64,000 nucleotides of DNA from Rheum nobile (taxonomy: Eukaryota > Streptophyta > Magnoliopsida > Caryophyllales > Polygonaceae): assembly GCA_027886185.1 (NCBI GenBank), contig WOAB01000761.1, positions 1,240,001-1,304,000 of the forward strand. The letters are read 5' to 3'. A model generated the notes under the pieces. It did not search any database. It saw only the letters and a list, made by a program, of their open reading frames with translations, and was not told the DNA's origin. Position numbers and translations under genes: made by a program. Of this stretch, positions 12,457 through 22,860 are shown piece after piece; position 1 is the first letter of the stretch, and every line of letters starts with the position of its first letter.

Positions 12457-13052
12457 GACGCTGCAGGGGTACTCTTTTTCCCCTTCGCATGGTTTTTCCC
12501 ATGAGGTTTTCCTGCGAGGAGGTTTTAATGAGGCCCCGAGGGGGTTCACCCCTGACTACTTTCATCTCTTCTTTGTGACGGTTTTCTGTTGCGACTCTTT
12601 GCATTGTGTACGTTGACGATAGCAGCGTCCTTTGTATTGTGGACAGGTTAAGGGGGCGTGGAACTCTTCTTAGCGTTCCGTACGCTGGAAAGGAGTTCAG
12701 GCCCGCGTGTTAAGAGTAAGCTCTGGTGGCAGGTAATCCCTATCGGTGTCTCGAGCGCCCTTATCGGGAGGTATATGCCAAGAGTTCACTCGTCGTTGAT
12801 AAGCTGGTAGATGCATGGTGGGACCGGGGCAAGGAAGCCTTACGTCGGTGTCCTTGACATCCGACGGGGGCGTATGCCGGGGAATCCCATATCATGTTTC
12901 CGACAGGTATTAGCGGGTCGTAAAAATAAAAACAAACACCACGTATTCACAGGGTATATAGCGACAACGCGCGTTAAGCCCAATAAGGGTGGTCGTCCTT
13001 GAGGAATCGAATCTCCAGATTCAGGATGATTCCGGAAATTCGAGGGGCAAAT
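12457..13052 (+). other. 3' non-coding region of the truncated gypsy element
   Basis: No ORF of note. It contains purine/pyrimidine blocks after the integrase stop and ends in the polypurine tract CGAGGGGCAAAT, immediately before the 3' LTR. Confidence 0.6.
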
Positions 13053-13292
13053 TGATAGGGGATTTTAGTATTAAATCCACAATTAAGGGTATAATTAATG
13101 ATAATTTAGGTTTAATCTAATTAATAAGGGCAGAAGGGTAATTATGCGCTGAAGTATATATTGTATCATCTCCCTTAGCCCTAGGGCACGTCTGATATAC
13201 GATTTTTTGCCTCCACGTTCTTGAGAGAATAATACACGACGTTCTTCGGATTATCGATTCGTTTTCCATTCAATCAAATTTAATCTCGTTCA
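13053..13292 (+). repeat. Short 3' LTR of the truncated gypsy element
   Basis: It begins TGATAGGGGATTTTAG directly after a polypurine tract and ends AATCTCGTTCA. The length is about 240 bp. The matching 5' LTR is missing, so the ends rest on the TG...CA rule and the adjacent polypurine tract only. Confidence 0.6.
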
Positions 13293-13586
13293 GTTTACGG
13301 TAACGACAAAACCAATAAAACCAATAAAAATGAGGTTAATATCAGTCACCAATGAAAGTAAAACTAAGATGGTGCATGTTTTTAGAAAGCCAAACACGGT
13401 TCTTGTTGCACACAACAGCAAGCAAAGTCTCATAACAAGGAAAGAGTGAAAATCATGACAAGGGCACAAGTAGCGTCTCTTTATCAAGTAGATTTGTCAA
13501 TGACTCAATGACGTTGGATAAGGTGGCAGATTAATGTCACAACATGCAGTTAATCAGCCATCCACTTAATGCGAGAAGTGAAATCA
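13293..13586 (-). other. RBP45/47-like last exon: stop codon and 3' UTR
   Basis: Reading the minus strand, CTTTGTGCAG is followed by TGATTTC. Splicing to the preceding exon, which ends CACCAG, gives HQ followed by stop TGA at 13584-13586. The remainder looks like a 3' UTR. Its end is not defined and no AATAAA was seen before the gypsy LTR at 13292. Confidence 0.6.
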
Positions 13587-13647
13587 CTGCACAAAGCATA
13601 GCTCAAATCAGTCTTCTTCATACAAAGAAGAGATCTTTAGTGGTTTA

Positions 13648-14056
13648 TGTTGGGTTTATGGAGCCTGACGCGTAAAGACAGAGAAGGCAACTGAGAGTTG
13701 TCGCCGGGTCGCGGTGGGAGTCACCGCCCCGCGGTGAGGGTCGTCGCCGCCCCGCGGTGGGAGTCGCTGCCCCGCGGTGAGAGCCGCCGCCCTGCGGTGC
13801 GGGAACGTTACCCGGGTAATGTTTGGGCCGATTTCACGTGTTGTGTTTTCGGGCCCATTAGGTTAATCTGTGTCTTGCTATTTAAACCCTAGTTGATCAA
13901 TTGTAATCTTAAGTCGTCGTTTATCACATTCTAAAGAGAGAAAAGTATCCTGGCTTGGTAGTGCCCCCAGACGTAGTCAATTCTTGACGAACTAGGTTAA
14001 CAATTCTTGTGTTCTTTTGTCTGTTTTCTTGTCGTTACTACGTTCGAATCCTAACA
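13648..14056 (+). repeat. Copia 5' LTR
   Basis: 409 bp. The U3 part (13695-13800) holds tandem GC-rich units built on CCGCCCCGCGGTG. A TATTTAAACCC box lies near 13880. The copy is 20 bp longer than the 3' LTR, consistent with one extra repeat unit. Confidence 0.92.
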
Positions 14057-14058
14057 AC

Positions 14059-14073
14059 TGGTATCAGAGCTGG
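14059..14073 (+). promoter_or_regulatory. Copia primer binding site (initiator Met tRNA)
   Basis: TGGTATCAGAGCTGG, complementary to the 3' end of plant initiator methionine tRNA, lies two bases after the 5' LTR. Confidence 0.9.
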
Positions 14074-14087
14074 TTCAGGAGGTGACG

Positions 14088-17000
14088 ATGGGAAGCGGAA
14101 AATCACCGGTGGAGAAGTTTGATGGAACAGACTTCGGATTCTGGAAGATGCAGATCGAGGATTACCTGTATGGTAAAGATTTGTATTTGCCACTGGGTGA
14201 GAAGCCGGAAGACATGAAGGAAGACGAGTGGAAGTTGCTGGACAGGAAAGCGATGAGCGTGGTCCGCCTATCGCTGTCCAGGAACGTGGCACATCACACG
14301 GTCAAGGCAGAGACGACGAAGGGGATGCTGGAAATTCTTTTCACGATGTATGAGAAACCTTCTGCGGTGAACAAGGTTCACCTGATGCGGCGGTTGTTCA
14401 ATCTGCGGATGACGGAGAGTACAGCGGTCACCAACCACTTGAACGAGTTCAACATGACGATCGCACAACTGAGTTCAGTTGAGATTGATTTCGACGATGA
14501 GGTATAAGCCCTAATCCTATTGTCTTCTTTACCAGAAAGTTGGAGCGGGACAGTTACTGCTGTTAGTGCTTCGGCGGGGAAGGCGAAGATCAAGTTTGAT
14601 GAAGTGAGGGATCTGATTATCAGCGAAGAAATTCGCAGGAAGGCATCAGGTACTGCTTCTGGATCAGCCTTGAATACGGATAGCAGGGGCAGGTCAGACT
14701 CTAAGAAGTCGAATCGTGGCAGATCAAAGTCTAGAGGGAAGGATAAGCCCAAAGACAAGAGCAAAATCAAGTGTTGGAATTGTGATAAAAACGGTCATTA
14801 CAAGAGTGAATGTAATGCACCGTCAAAGGATAAATCAGCGAATTCAACCAGTGAAGATATTGCTGACGCGTTGACTCTGATCGATTCAACGACAGGAACC
14901 ACTGCAGATGCATCTATTATGAGCGCAAGCAGTCCATTGGAGTCTTGGGTGTTAGACTCTGGAGCTTCGTTTCATTCTTGCAGCAGTGCTGATATTTTGG
15001 ATCGTTACACCTCTGGGGATTTTGGAAAGGTCTATCTTGCTGATGATGAGGCTTTGAAAATCGTAGGGAAAGGTGATGTCAGGATCAAGGCGCCGAACGG
15101 ATCTGTGCTGCAGTTGCATGGAGTGAGGCACATTCCTGGTTTGAAGAGAAACCTGCTTTCTATTGGCCAGTTGGATGACGAGGGTTATGAAGTAACCTTC
15201 GGCTGTAACAGTTGGAAGATAACCAAGGGAGCTATGGTGGTAGCTCATGGAAAGAAGGAGGGAACGATGTACATGACGAGCAACGTCCGTGATAGCATTG
15301 CTGTTGCAGGAGTGAACTGTGATGCAGATTTGTGGCACTGTCGTCTGGGCCACATGAGTCAGAAAGGGATGCAGATGCTATGTTCAAAGGGTTTGCTGTC
15401 AGGTCTTAAGTCCATTGAGATCGGGCTGTGTGAAGATTGTGTACTCGGAAAGCAGAAAAGGGTTAGCTTTGCGAAGGGTGGCAGAACTCGGAAGAAGCAG
15501 AAGTTGGAGTTGATCCATAGCGACTTATGGGGACCAGCACCTGTGACATCTCTGGGTGGAGCGTCATACTACATGACCTTCATTGACGATGCCACAAGAA
15601 AGGTATGGGTCTATTTTCTGAAGCAAAAATCTGATGCATTCGATTCTTTCAGAAAGTGGAAGGCTCTAGTAGAGACTGAGACAGGTCTTAAGGTGAAGTG
15701 CTTGAGATCTGACAATGGTGGGGAGTATGAGCTTCGTGAGTTCAAGGAGTTTTGTGCGGAGAATGGGATTCGCATGGAGAAAACCTTGAAAGGAACCCCT
15801 CAGGAGAACGGCGTCGCTGAACGTATGAACAGGACCCTGAATGAGCGTGCTAGGAGCATGAGGCTGAAGTGTGGGCTTCCAAAGATGTTCTGGGCGGATG
15901 CAGTCAACACTGCTGCATTCTTGATCAATCGAGGGCCATCAACTCCCTTGGAGAATGGGATACCAGAGGAAGCCTGGAGTGGCAAAGAGGTAAATTTGTC
16001 TTTCCTTCAGATATTTGGGTGTGTCTCATATGTTCATATTGCTCCAGTTGAGAGAAGCAAGCTGGATGCAAAGTCTGTCAAGTGCACGTTTATTGGATAT
16101 GGTGGGCATGATTTCGGATACCAGTTCTGGGACGAGTAGAGCAGGAAGGTTATTCGCAGTCGAGACGTCGTGTTCAATGAGCAGGTGATGTACAAGGATA
16201 GTCTGGGTGCGTCAGAAACAGCTAGTCCTGAGCCTGAGACTATTGAGTTAGATATCTCAAACTCGGGTGGGAGCAAGGAGTCTCGTGGAGACCAGGAGGC
16301 GGTGACTGAGGAGGAGCCGAGTACCCCAGTGATTCCGCTGCGGAGGTCCACCAGAGAGCGTGGATCTCCTGATAGGTATTCGCCTTCAAACTACTATTTG
16401 TTGCTGACAGATGGTGGAGAGCCAGAGTGTTATGCAGAGGCATCTCGTGGAGAAGATGTGAGCAAGTGGAAGCTCGCCATGGATGATGAGATGGATTTGT
16501 TGATGACCAACGGAACCTGGGAGCTAGTTGAGCTTCCGGCAGACAAGAAGGCTTTGCATAACAAGTGGGTCTATAGGATCAAGGAGGAGGCGAATGGAAG
16601 CAAGCGTTACAAGGCAAGGCTGGTTGTGAAGGGATTTCAGCAGAAATACGGTATTGACTATACTGACGTTTTTACTCCTGTTGTGAAACTAACTACTATA
16701 CGTCTAGTGTTGAGTATGGTGGTTGCAGAGAACCTAGAGTTGCAGCAGATGGATGTAAAAACGGCCTTTCTTCATGGAGATTTAGATGAAGATATCTACA
16801 TGAAGCAACCTGAGGGCTATGTGTCAAAGGGGAACGATGAGCTTGTGTGCAAGTTGAACAAGAGCTTGTATGGTCTGAAACAAGCACCGAGGCAGTGGTA
16901 CAAGAAGTTTGATGGATTCATGCACGAGATTGAGTTCGTGAGGAGTGAAGCTGACCATTGTTGCTACTTCAAGAAGTTTGACAAAGGCTATATCATATTG

Positions 17001-17972
17001 TTGCTGTATGTCGATGATAAGCTGATAGCAGGCTCAAGTGCTCGAGAAGTGAGCAAGTTGAAGGAGCAGTTGTCTGAGCGGTTTGCTATGAAGGACCTTG
17101 GAGAGGCTAAGCAGATTTTGGGCATGCGGATTGATCGAGACAGGAAGGCTGGGAAGTTGTATTTGTCGCAGACTGAGTATATCAATAAGGTCTTGAAGAG
17201 ATTCAGTATGCAGGATGCAAAGGCAGCCAAAGTCCCTTTGGGTAGCCATTTCAAGCTATCTAATAGGGACTCACCTAAGAGCGAAGAAGAGCGTGCGCAG
17301 ATGCAAAGGACTCCTTATGCTTCAGCGATTGGCAGTTTGATGTATGCAATGGTGTGTACAAGGCCGGACATCGCACATGCAGTGGGAGTGGTTAGTCGCT
17401 TCATGGGGAACCCAGGGAAGGGGCATTGGGAAGCTGTGAAATGGATCTTGAGATACTTGAGAGGTACCGCAGAGCAAGCCTTGTGCTTTGAAGGCAAGGA
17501 AGTCATGATGGCAGGGTATGTGGATGCAGACTTGGCATCAAGTGACCTTGACAAGAGAAGGAGTACAACCGGGTATGTCTTTACATTGGGTGGTACTGCG
17601 GTCTCTTGGGCTTCTAAGCTGCAGAAGGTTGTAGCCTTGTCTACTGCAGAAGCTGAGTATGTTGCAGTGACTGAGGCAAGCAAGGAGATGGTATGGTTGC
17701 ATAATTTCTTGCGTGAATTGGGGAAAGAGCAGGGGGACATCGTTCTGTACAGTGATAGTCAGAGTGCCATCCACTTGGCGAAGAACCCAGCGTTTCACTC
17801 GAGGACTAAGCACATAGAGTTGAAGTATCACTACATACGGCATCTCTTGGAAAGAAAGGTCTTGCAGTTGATGAAGATTCGTGGAACTGAGAATCCTGCA
17901 GACATGCTAACTAAGGTTGTGACCTTAGAGAAGTTGAAGCTTTGTATGGCTTCAACTGGCCTTGGTAACTGA
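14088..17972 (+). pseudogene. Copia gag-pol polyprotein, two in-frame stops
   Basis: One frame runs from ATG 14088 to the stop ending at 17972, about 1294 residues. It encodes a UBN2-type gag (EKFDGTDFGFWKMQ), a zinc knuckle CWNCDKNGHYKSEC near 14770, and an aspartic protease WVLDSGASFHSC near 14950. It continues with a GAG-pre-integrase segment (LWHCRLGHMSQKGM), an integrase core with RSDNGGEYE and TPQENGVAERMNRTL, RT with MDVKTAFLHGDL and YVDDKLIAG, and RNase H with TAEAEYVAVTEA and KHIELKYHYI. TAA at 14505-14507 and TAG at 16137-16139 interrupt it; both can come from glutamine codons by one C-to-T change. The frame is otherwise intact, so the insertion is not very old. The earlier GTG at 14082 is not needed as a start. 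Confidence 0.93.
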
Positions 17973-18052
17973 GTTGAAGGCCTGGCACTACTACCAGCTA
18001 TGGATTGATGAGGAGGACGATTATGATTGGAGTCAGTCTCCAGGTGGGAGAT

Positions 18053-18441
18053 TGTTGGGTTTATGGAGCCCGACGCGTAAAGACAGAGAAGGCAACTGAG
18101 AGTTGTCGCCGGGTCGCGGTGAGGGTCGCCGCCGCCCCGCGGTGGGAGTCGCCGCCCCACGGTGAGAGCCGCCGCCCCGCGGTGCGGGAACGTTACCCAG
18201 GTAATGTTTGGGCCGATTTCACGTGTTGTGTTTTCGGGCCCATTAGGTTAATCTGTGTCTTGCTATTTAAACCCTAGTTGATCAATTGTAATCTTAAGTC
18301 ATCGTTTATCACATTCTAAAGAGAGAAAAGTATCCTGGCTTGGTAGTGCCCCCAAACGTAGTCAATTCTTGACGAACTGGGTTAACAATTCTTGTGTTCT
18401 TTTGTCTGTTTTCTTGTCGTTACTACGTTCGAATCCTAACA
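18053..18441 (+). repeat. Copia 3' LTR
   Basis: 389 bp, nearly identical to the 5' LTR but missing one GC-rich repeat unit. A few substitutions are visible. Confidence 0.92.
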
Positions 18442-18493
18442 GTTTATGTACATTGCCTATGAAGTAAAGCCAGAAATGAAAACAAATACTAAC

Positions 18494-18675
18494 CTGGTGT
18501 GGTTGCTGATAGTTTCCATATCCCGGAGAACCACCAAAGTACATATTTGGATCTTAAGGGGGAACTGTATATCCATAGCCCTTATATCCTTGAGGTCCAG
18601 GATACCCATAATATCTTGCTCCACCACCACCGTACCATTCCACTGAGATGAGGTGGGTTGTGCCTGCAGAGGATC
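18494..18675 (-). pseudogene. RBP45/47-like exon, C-terminal Gly/Tyr-rich tail
   Basis: On the minus strand the exon follows TATTTATAG and ends CACACCAG|GTTAGT. It encodes a tail with YYGYPGPQGYKGYGY and FGGSPGYGNYQQPHQ, typical of the RBP45/47 C-terminus. A single-base shift separates SSQWNG from the YGGGG stretch. TAA replaces a probable glutamine codon before DPNMYFGG. Confidence 0.8.
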
Positions 18676-18693
18676 CTATAAATAGATTACTTT

Positions 18694-18698
<5 letters not shown>

Positions 18699-18790
<92 letters not shown>
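18699..18790. repeat. (GA)n microsatellite in an intron
   Basis: A nearly pure GA run of about 90 bp lies in the intron between two RBP45/47-like exons. On the gene's strand it is a (CT)n tract just upstream of the 3' splice site at 18676. Confidence 0.95.
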
Positions 18791-18791
<1 letters not shown>

Positions 18792-18814
18792 TAAGCAAAA
18801 ATAAACTCAATTAC

Positions 18815-18882
18815 CTGTTCGTTTGCAGGACTATGACCCAATGAAAGATGAACAGTATGCCCTCCAATCTGGGTACCATTCA
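18815..18882 (-). pseudogene. RBP45/47-like RRM3 exon, downstream half
   Basis: Reads LNGTQIGGHTVHLSLGHSPANEQ on the minus strand and ends CGAACAG|GTAATT. Its upstream half lies at 31864-31895; the Harbinger-like element separates the two. Removing the element and one TCA copy restores the reading frame. Confidence 0.85.
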
Positions 18883-19483
18883 GGGGGCGTTTGGTTTGAC
18901 AAGGGAAAACGGAAAGGGATTGAAAAATTAAGGGAATGTGTTAAAATCAAATTTTGTTTGGTTTATCCCATGAATGGAATGATTACGTTTGCATTAATTT
19001 TTTAAGTGTTTGGTTTGTTAATTATTGAATTACAATTTGAGTTATTATTTTTTTAATTTTGCCAAATCTATGCATAACCAGACATAAAGTATCAAATCAC
19101 AAGTACCTAATCTATGCATACCAAACATTAGTTTAGGTTTATGACACAATGTTCAACTACTCTGCAACTAATAATACAATTCCAGGATCCTATTTCTATC
19201 AAAGACAAAATCTCATGAAGCAAGAAATTAGTAGGAAATTAGAATCTCATAATCCCTATGTTGAGTGACCAAGGTTTTGAGTAAGAAAAGAGCACACAGA
19301 ATAGTATCAACAACATATAAACTTCATAACTCAACAGTAATCATTTTCCTACGAGATCTCAAACCCTGAAATCGAAATTAACGTTGAAAATCGAGAGGAT
19401 CCATGGAGTAACTTGCTGATTTTTTTTTCAAGTGATGGAAAATAGATCAACAGTACTCACCGAGTTCACCCAACGAGCGGCGC

Positions 19484-20861
19484 TGATAAGCACTACTTTG
19501 TAGGACTTAAGTAAGAGTCATTAGAGGTTTTATTGGTGCCATTCGGGTAGATTTAGACACATTCATGTGCATGGCGTGTGGGGGCGAAGTTTGGTAATTA
19601 ATTAAATGCCATGTGATTGATGGGCCGAATTGGATGAAATAAAGGCCCACGTGAAGAGGAAAAGGCCCAATTGAGAAAAGCCCAAGTGAAGAACTCCTCC
19701 CGTGTGGCGTGAAGTGAAGCTGGAGCCCACGTGAAATGCCGAAGAATTGGAGCTGGAGATTTGAAGCAACAGGAGGTGACGTCACGACGACGTCAGCGAA
19801 GATGATTTGCTGGAGTGGGCCATTGCTGCTTGAATTGGATGGGCCGCGTGTTGCTGATGCTGAACGAGGTGGGCCACCCGCTGAGCTGCGTGGATTGGAG
19901 GCCGAGTGCTGGATGAGCCGAGCGAGAGAATTGCGGGATTAATTCCCATTCTCGTTTGTTATTATTATTATTATTTTATTAATTCGTTTTAGGTTAATTT
20001 AGATTTTTTTTCCTTTAGTATTTTAGGGTAGAGAAAAGGCTTGTTGGCCAATCTTGAATCAATCTTCGTTTTTCTCTGAAACCCTAATTTCTTTCTACGT
20101 ACTTACTATGAAGAACTAAGTCTCCCTGGCTTAGTCAGACGCTGAAGCTTTCATTTCGATAAAGTTGTGATATTCTCGTTCTTAATCTATTGCATGGTTT
20201 TTATCTTTCTCTTGTTTAAGTTGCTTATGATTTATATTGATAATCTCTATTTGGACGCAACTAGGGTGTATTGGTATTGATTGATTGCTAGATTTAGATT
20301 GTTACTGGTTGAGCATATCTATTTCAGAGTAGCAACTGCATCGTACTAGTATCTGGTTGTGCTAGTCTTATGCAGAAGAGAATTGATTTACATTCTAGGA
20401 TAAAAGCTGGTTGTTTTATGCTAGAATTGTATCCAACTATATTCCTATCCGTAAAGTTGCTGTTAAACTGAATCTTGATAGTTTCAGGGTTGTTTAATTA
20501 GTTAGTGCTAATAGTATCTGGTTGTGCTATTAGTTATATCTGAAAAGGAATTGGAATTTCCATTGCATGAGATTTTGAATGAGTATCTATGATCAACTTG
20601 TCATACGAATAGTGGATGTTGTTTGACTAAGTGCTTTTCCAATCACTGATTTCAAAACTCTTTCGCTTGTTTACTTTTGCATGCTTAATTACTTAAACAA
20701 ACAAAACCCCCCTTTGGTTACGTTTGATTGGCATACGAATTGCATATTTAGATAGAATTCGCCTCCCTGTGGATTCGACATTTACTTACCTAGGACTACG
20801 GTTTAGGGTTTGTTTGGATATTTTGCATAGCAGTTTTTAGAACGACAAAAACCTGTTATCA
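19484..20861 (+). repeat. Athila-like LTR 1
   Basis: 1378 bp, from TGATAAGCACTACTTTG to AAAAACCTGTTATCA. It has a (TTA)n run near 19957-19975. Confidence 0.92.
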
Positions 20862-20864
20862 AAT

Positions 20865-20882
20865 TGGCGTCGTTGCCGGGGA
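20865..20882 (+). promoter_or_regulatory. Athila-type primer binding site, copy A
   Basis: TGGCGTCGTTGCCGGGGA immediately follows LTR 1. It differs by one base from copy B after LTR 2. Confidence 0.88.
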
Positions 20883-20923
20883 GGCAATAATCTATTTTGT
20901 GTGCGATTTGTGCGTCAACTTTT

Positions 20924-20949
20924 GTGTGGACCTATCTTACGGTCCACAC
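20924..20949 (+). other. Leader hairpin, copy A
   Basis: A 9-bp perfect stem GTGTGGACC/GGTCCACAC encloses an 8-base loop, about 40 bases after the primer site. The equivalent stem in copy B differs at one base pair, with a compensating change on the other arm. Confidence 0.6.
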
Positions 20950-20994
20950 CCGTGCTATTGATTTTTGTTTTTCCTTTTTGATTTTGTTACAGAG

Positions 20995-22860
20995 ATGGAT
21001 AGATTTCCCCAATTCCAGCAGGAGCCGCGATATGACCCATACTCCTACGCATATACTCCAGGGTGGGGATATCACCCCAATTCGAGTTATGGAAACCTGC
21101 AATACCCTTCATATGATCATGACTACCAGGAGTTCTACCCAGAACCAAACCAACAACAGGGTAATCCTTCACCTTCTATGGATGATATGATGAAGATGCT
21201 AATGCAGAGCAACGTGAACCTTAATGAGAGTGTTACCAACGTGAACCTTAATGTTGCTAAGTTGACCAAGAGCCACATACAGTTCCAGGAAAGTACACAA
21301 GCTAGCATTCAGAACTTGGAGAGGCAATTTGGTCAGATTTCTCAAGTGGTAAATAAACTGGATGCAAAGGATTCCGGTAAACTCCCGTCTCAAACTGAAG
21401 TGAACCCGAATATTCGGAATGTCAGTGCTGTGACTTTGAGAAGTGGGAAGAAGCTTGAGGAAGATAGGTCTGAGGACAACGAAGAAGAAAGTGCAGATTT
21501 AGAGCAGAACAACGACAGCCGTGAAGACCACGGCGACCGCCGCGAGACACATGGCGACCACTGCGAGACACACGGCGACCGCCGTAAAATGGAGGCTTCT
21601 CTCGACCTGGAAGAAAATAATAACGGCGACCGCCGCAAAAATTACGGCGACCGCCGTGACGGTGATAGTTTTCTCGGAAATCATGAGAACGAAAACGGCG
21701 ATCGCCGCGACACACACGGCGCCCGCCGCCCCTCCGATTGCGAAGTTGAAGCTGAGAAGGAGTCTGAAACTCCGATTTTCCCTGAGTGGAAGCCTGTTGC
21801 ACCATTCTCATCTGCTTTGAAGCGCACCAAGCCACTTGCGCAGGACAAGGACATGTTTGAGATGTTCAGAAACGTAGAGGTCAACATTCCTCTCCTCAAT
21901 TTGATCAAATCTGTCTCTCGTTATGCGAAGTTCTTAAAGCAGATGTGCACAACAAAGAGGAATCAAGATAGAAACAGCAAGAAGAAGGTCAAGGTCAGCG
22001 AACATGTCTCTGCTATTTTTCAGAAGCGCTTACCCAAGAAGTGTGGCGACCCAGGTATGTTCACCATCCCCATCACCATTGGAGGTACCAAGTTCAATAA
22101 AGCTATGTTAGATTTGGGTGCTTCCATAAATGTTTTACCTTCATCTCTTTGTGAATCCTTAGGATTAGGACCCATGCATGCGACCAAAATTTTCATTCAG
22201 CTAGCTGATAGATCTAGTGTACAGCCTATAGGGATAGTGGAGGATGTTTTGGTTAGGGTTGGTGATCTTACTTTTCCTACTGATTTCTATGTGCTTGATA
22301 TGGAACATGATATGCATGTAGCCCCTATCCTGTTAGGGAGACCCTTCCTGAAAACTGCAAACACCAAGATTAATGTGAGTACTGGTTCCTTGACTATGGA
22401 ATTTGATGGCCAAACCATTAATTATAATATCTATGAAGCCATGAAATTCCCTTCTGATGGTCATTCTTTGTGTGTAATTGATGTACTTGAGCCTGTGGTG
22501 CAAGATGTTTTTGATGAGGACCACCTAGATGACACACCACCTATTGTTGATTCTAGCTTGGATATTGCTATATCTACTGACTTGCAGGAAGATGTTGATG
22601 AGTGGGACGCTTGCTATAAGCTCCCTCCGGAGCTTCCAGGTAAATCACCTTTGCTGCTAACTCCGAGCGAGAGGCTCGTTCCATATTTGGTGCAGGTCCC
22701 TGAAGTCAAGGCTAAACACCCCCCTGATCGATCTAAGCATGGGGTAGACGCGACTAAGAAGGTCAAGATGGAGAAGCCGTTGAAGAAGAAGCATGGTCTA
22801 AGGTTCAAACCTTTCCATGATTGGTTCAGGAAGGAGGTATGGATTAAGAAGGGAGCCTAA
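20995..22860 (+). CDS. Athila-like gag-protease protein, gag N-terminus deleted
   Basis: The ORF runs 621 residues from ATG 20995, the first in-frame ATG inside the shared sequence. It lacks the retrotransposon gag core that copy B keeps, so the first residues (MDRFPQFQQEPRYDPY) look like a deletion joint. Downstream are an Asn-rich heptad region (SNVNLNESVTNVNLNVAK), then Glu/Asp-rich sequence with repeated HGDRR units encoded by the 14-mer palindrome. A retropepsin-like domain follows, with LDLGASINVLP as the active-site motif and LLGRPFLKTANTKI as the C-terminal motif. It has no RT and ends at a TAA created by a small deletion relative to copy B. Gag would form particles; the protease would process them. 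It is open but probably not functional without the gag core. Confidence 0.8.
   Translation: MDRFPQFQQEPRYDPYSYAYTPGWGYHPNSSYGNLQYPSYDHDYQEFYPEPNQQQGNPSPSMDDMMKMLMQSNVNLNESVTNVNLNVAKLTKSHIQFQESTQASIQNLERQFGQISQVVNKLDAKDSGKLPSQTEVNPNIRNVSAVTLRSGKKLEEDRSEDNEEESADLEQNNDSREDHGDRRETHGDHCETHGDRRKMEASLDLEENNNGDRRKNYGDRRDGDSFLGNHENENGDRRDTHGARRPSDCEVEAEKESETPIFPEWKPVAPFSSALKRTKPLAQDKDMFEMFRNVEVNIPLLNLIKSVSRYAKFLKQMCTTKRNQDRNSKKKVKVSEHVSAIFQKRLPKKCGDPGMFTIPITIGGTKFNKAMLDLGASINVLPSSLCESLGLGPMHATKIFIQLADRSSVQPIGIVEDVLVRVGDLTFPTDFYVLDMEHDMHVAPILLGRPFLKTANTKINVSTGSLTMEFDGQTINYNIYEAMKFPSDGHSLCVIDVLEPVVQDVFDEDHLDDTPPIVDSSLDIAISTDLQEDVDEWDACYKLPPELPGKSPLLLTPSERLVPYLVQVPEVKAKHPPDRSKHGVDATKKVKMEKPLKKKHGLRFKPFHDWFRKEVWIKKGA
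21530..21729. repeat. Palindromic 14-mer cluster, coding, copy A
   Basis: Six copies close to ACGGCGACCGCCGT start at 21530, 21572, 21623, 21644, 21695 and 21716, plus a degenerate copy near 21551. The arms ACGGCG and CGCCGT are exact inverses around a 2-base centre. In the gag frame they encode GDRR or GARR preceded by His, Asn or Tyr. Confidence 0.85.

Larger units (their letters stand above)
11650..13292 (+). mobile_element. 5'-truncated Ty3/gypsy element (integrase end plus 3' LTR)
   Basis: Only the last part of pol, a 3' non-coding region and a short 3' LTR remain. Everything upstream of the integrase core is missing; the sequence to the left belongs to a different LTR family. The non-coding tail has the TTTTCCCATGAGGTTTTCC and AGGTTTTAATGAGGCCCC blocks often seen after integrase in Tat-like elements. 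Confidence 0.7.
13648..18441 (+). mobile_element. Complete Ty1/copia element, Tork-like
   Basis: Two LTRs (13648-14056 and 18053-18441) share TGTTGGGTTTATGGAGCC starts and CGAATCCTAACA ends. A perfect 5-bp duplication GTTTA flanks the element (13643-13647 and 18442-18446). A methionine-tRNA primer site and a polypurine tract (CAGGTGGGAGAT before 18053) are present. The single gag-pol frame has only two stops. It inserted, opposite in strand, into the last intron of the RBP45/47-like gene. Domain order protease-integrase-RT-RNase H is diagnostic of copia; the Tork assignment is by gag and RT flavour. Confidence 0.93.

Noticed and set aside
21390..21835. Several minus-strand ORFs rich in Arg/Gly/Ser opposite gag
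   Set aside because: They are shadows of the gag frame through palindromic 14-mers, which read open on both strands; the plus frame has the gag and protease motifs.
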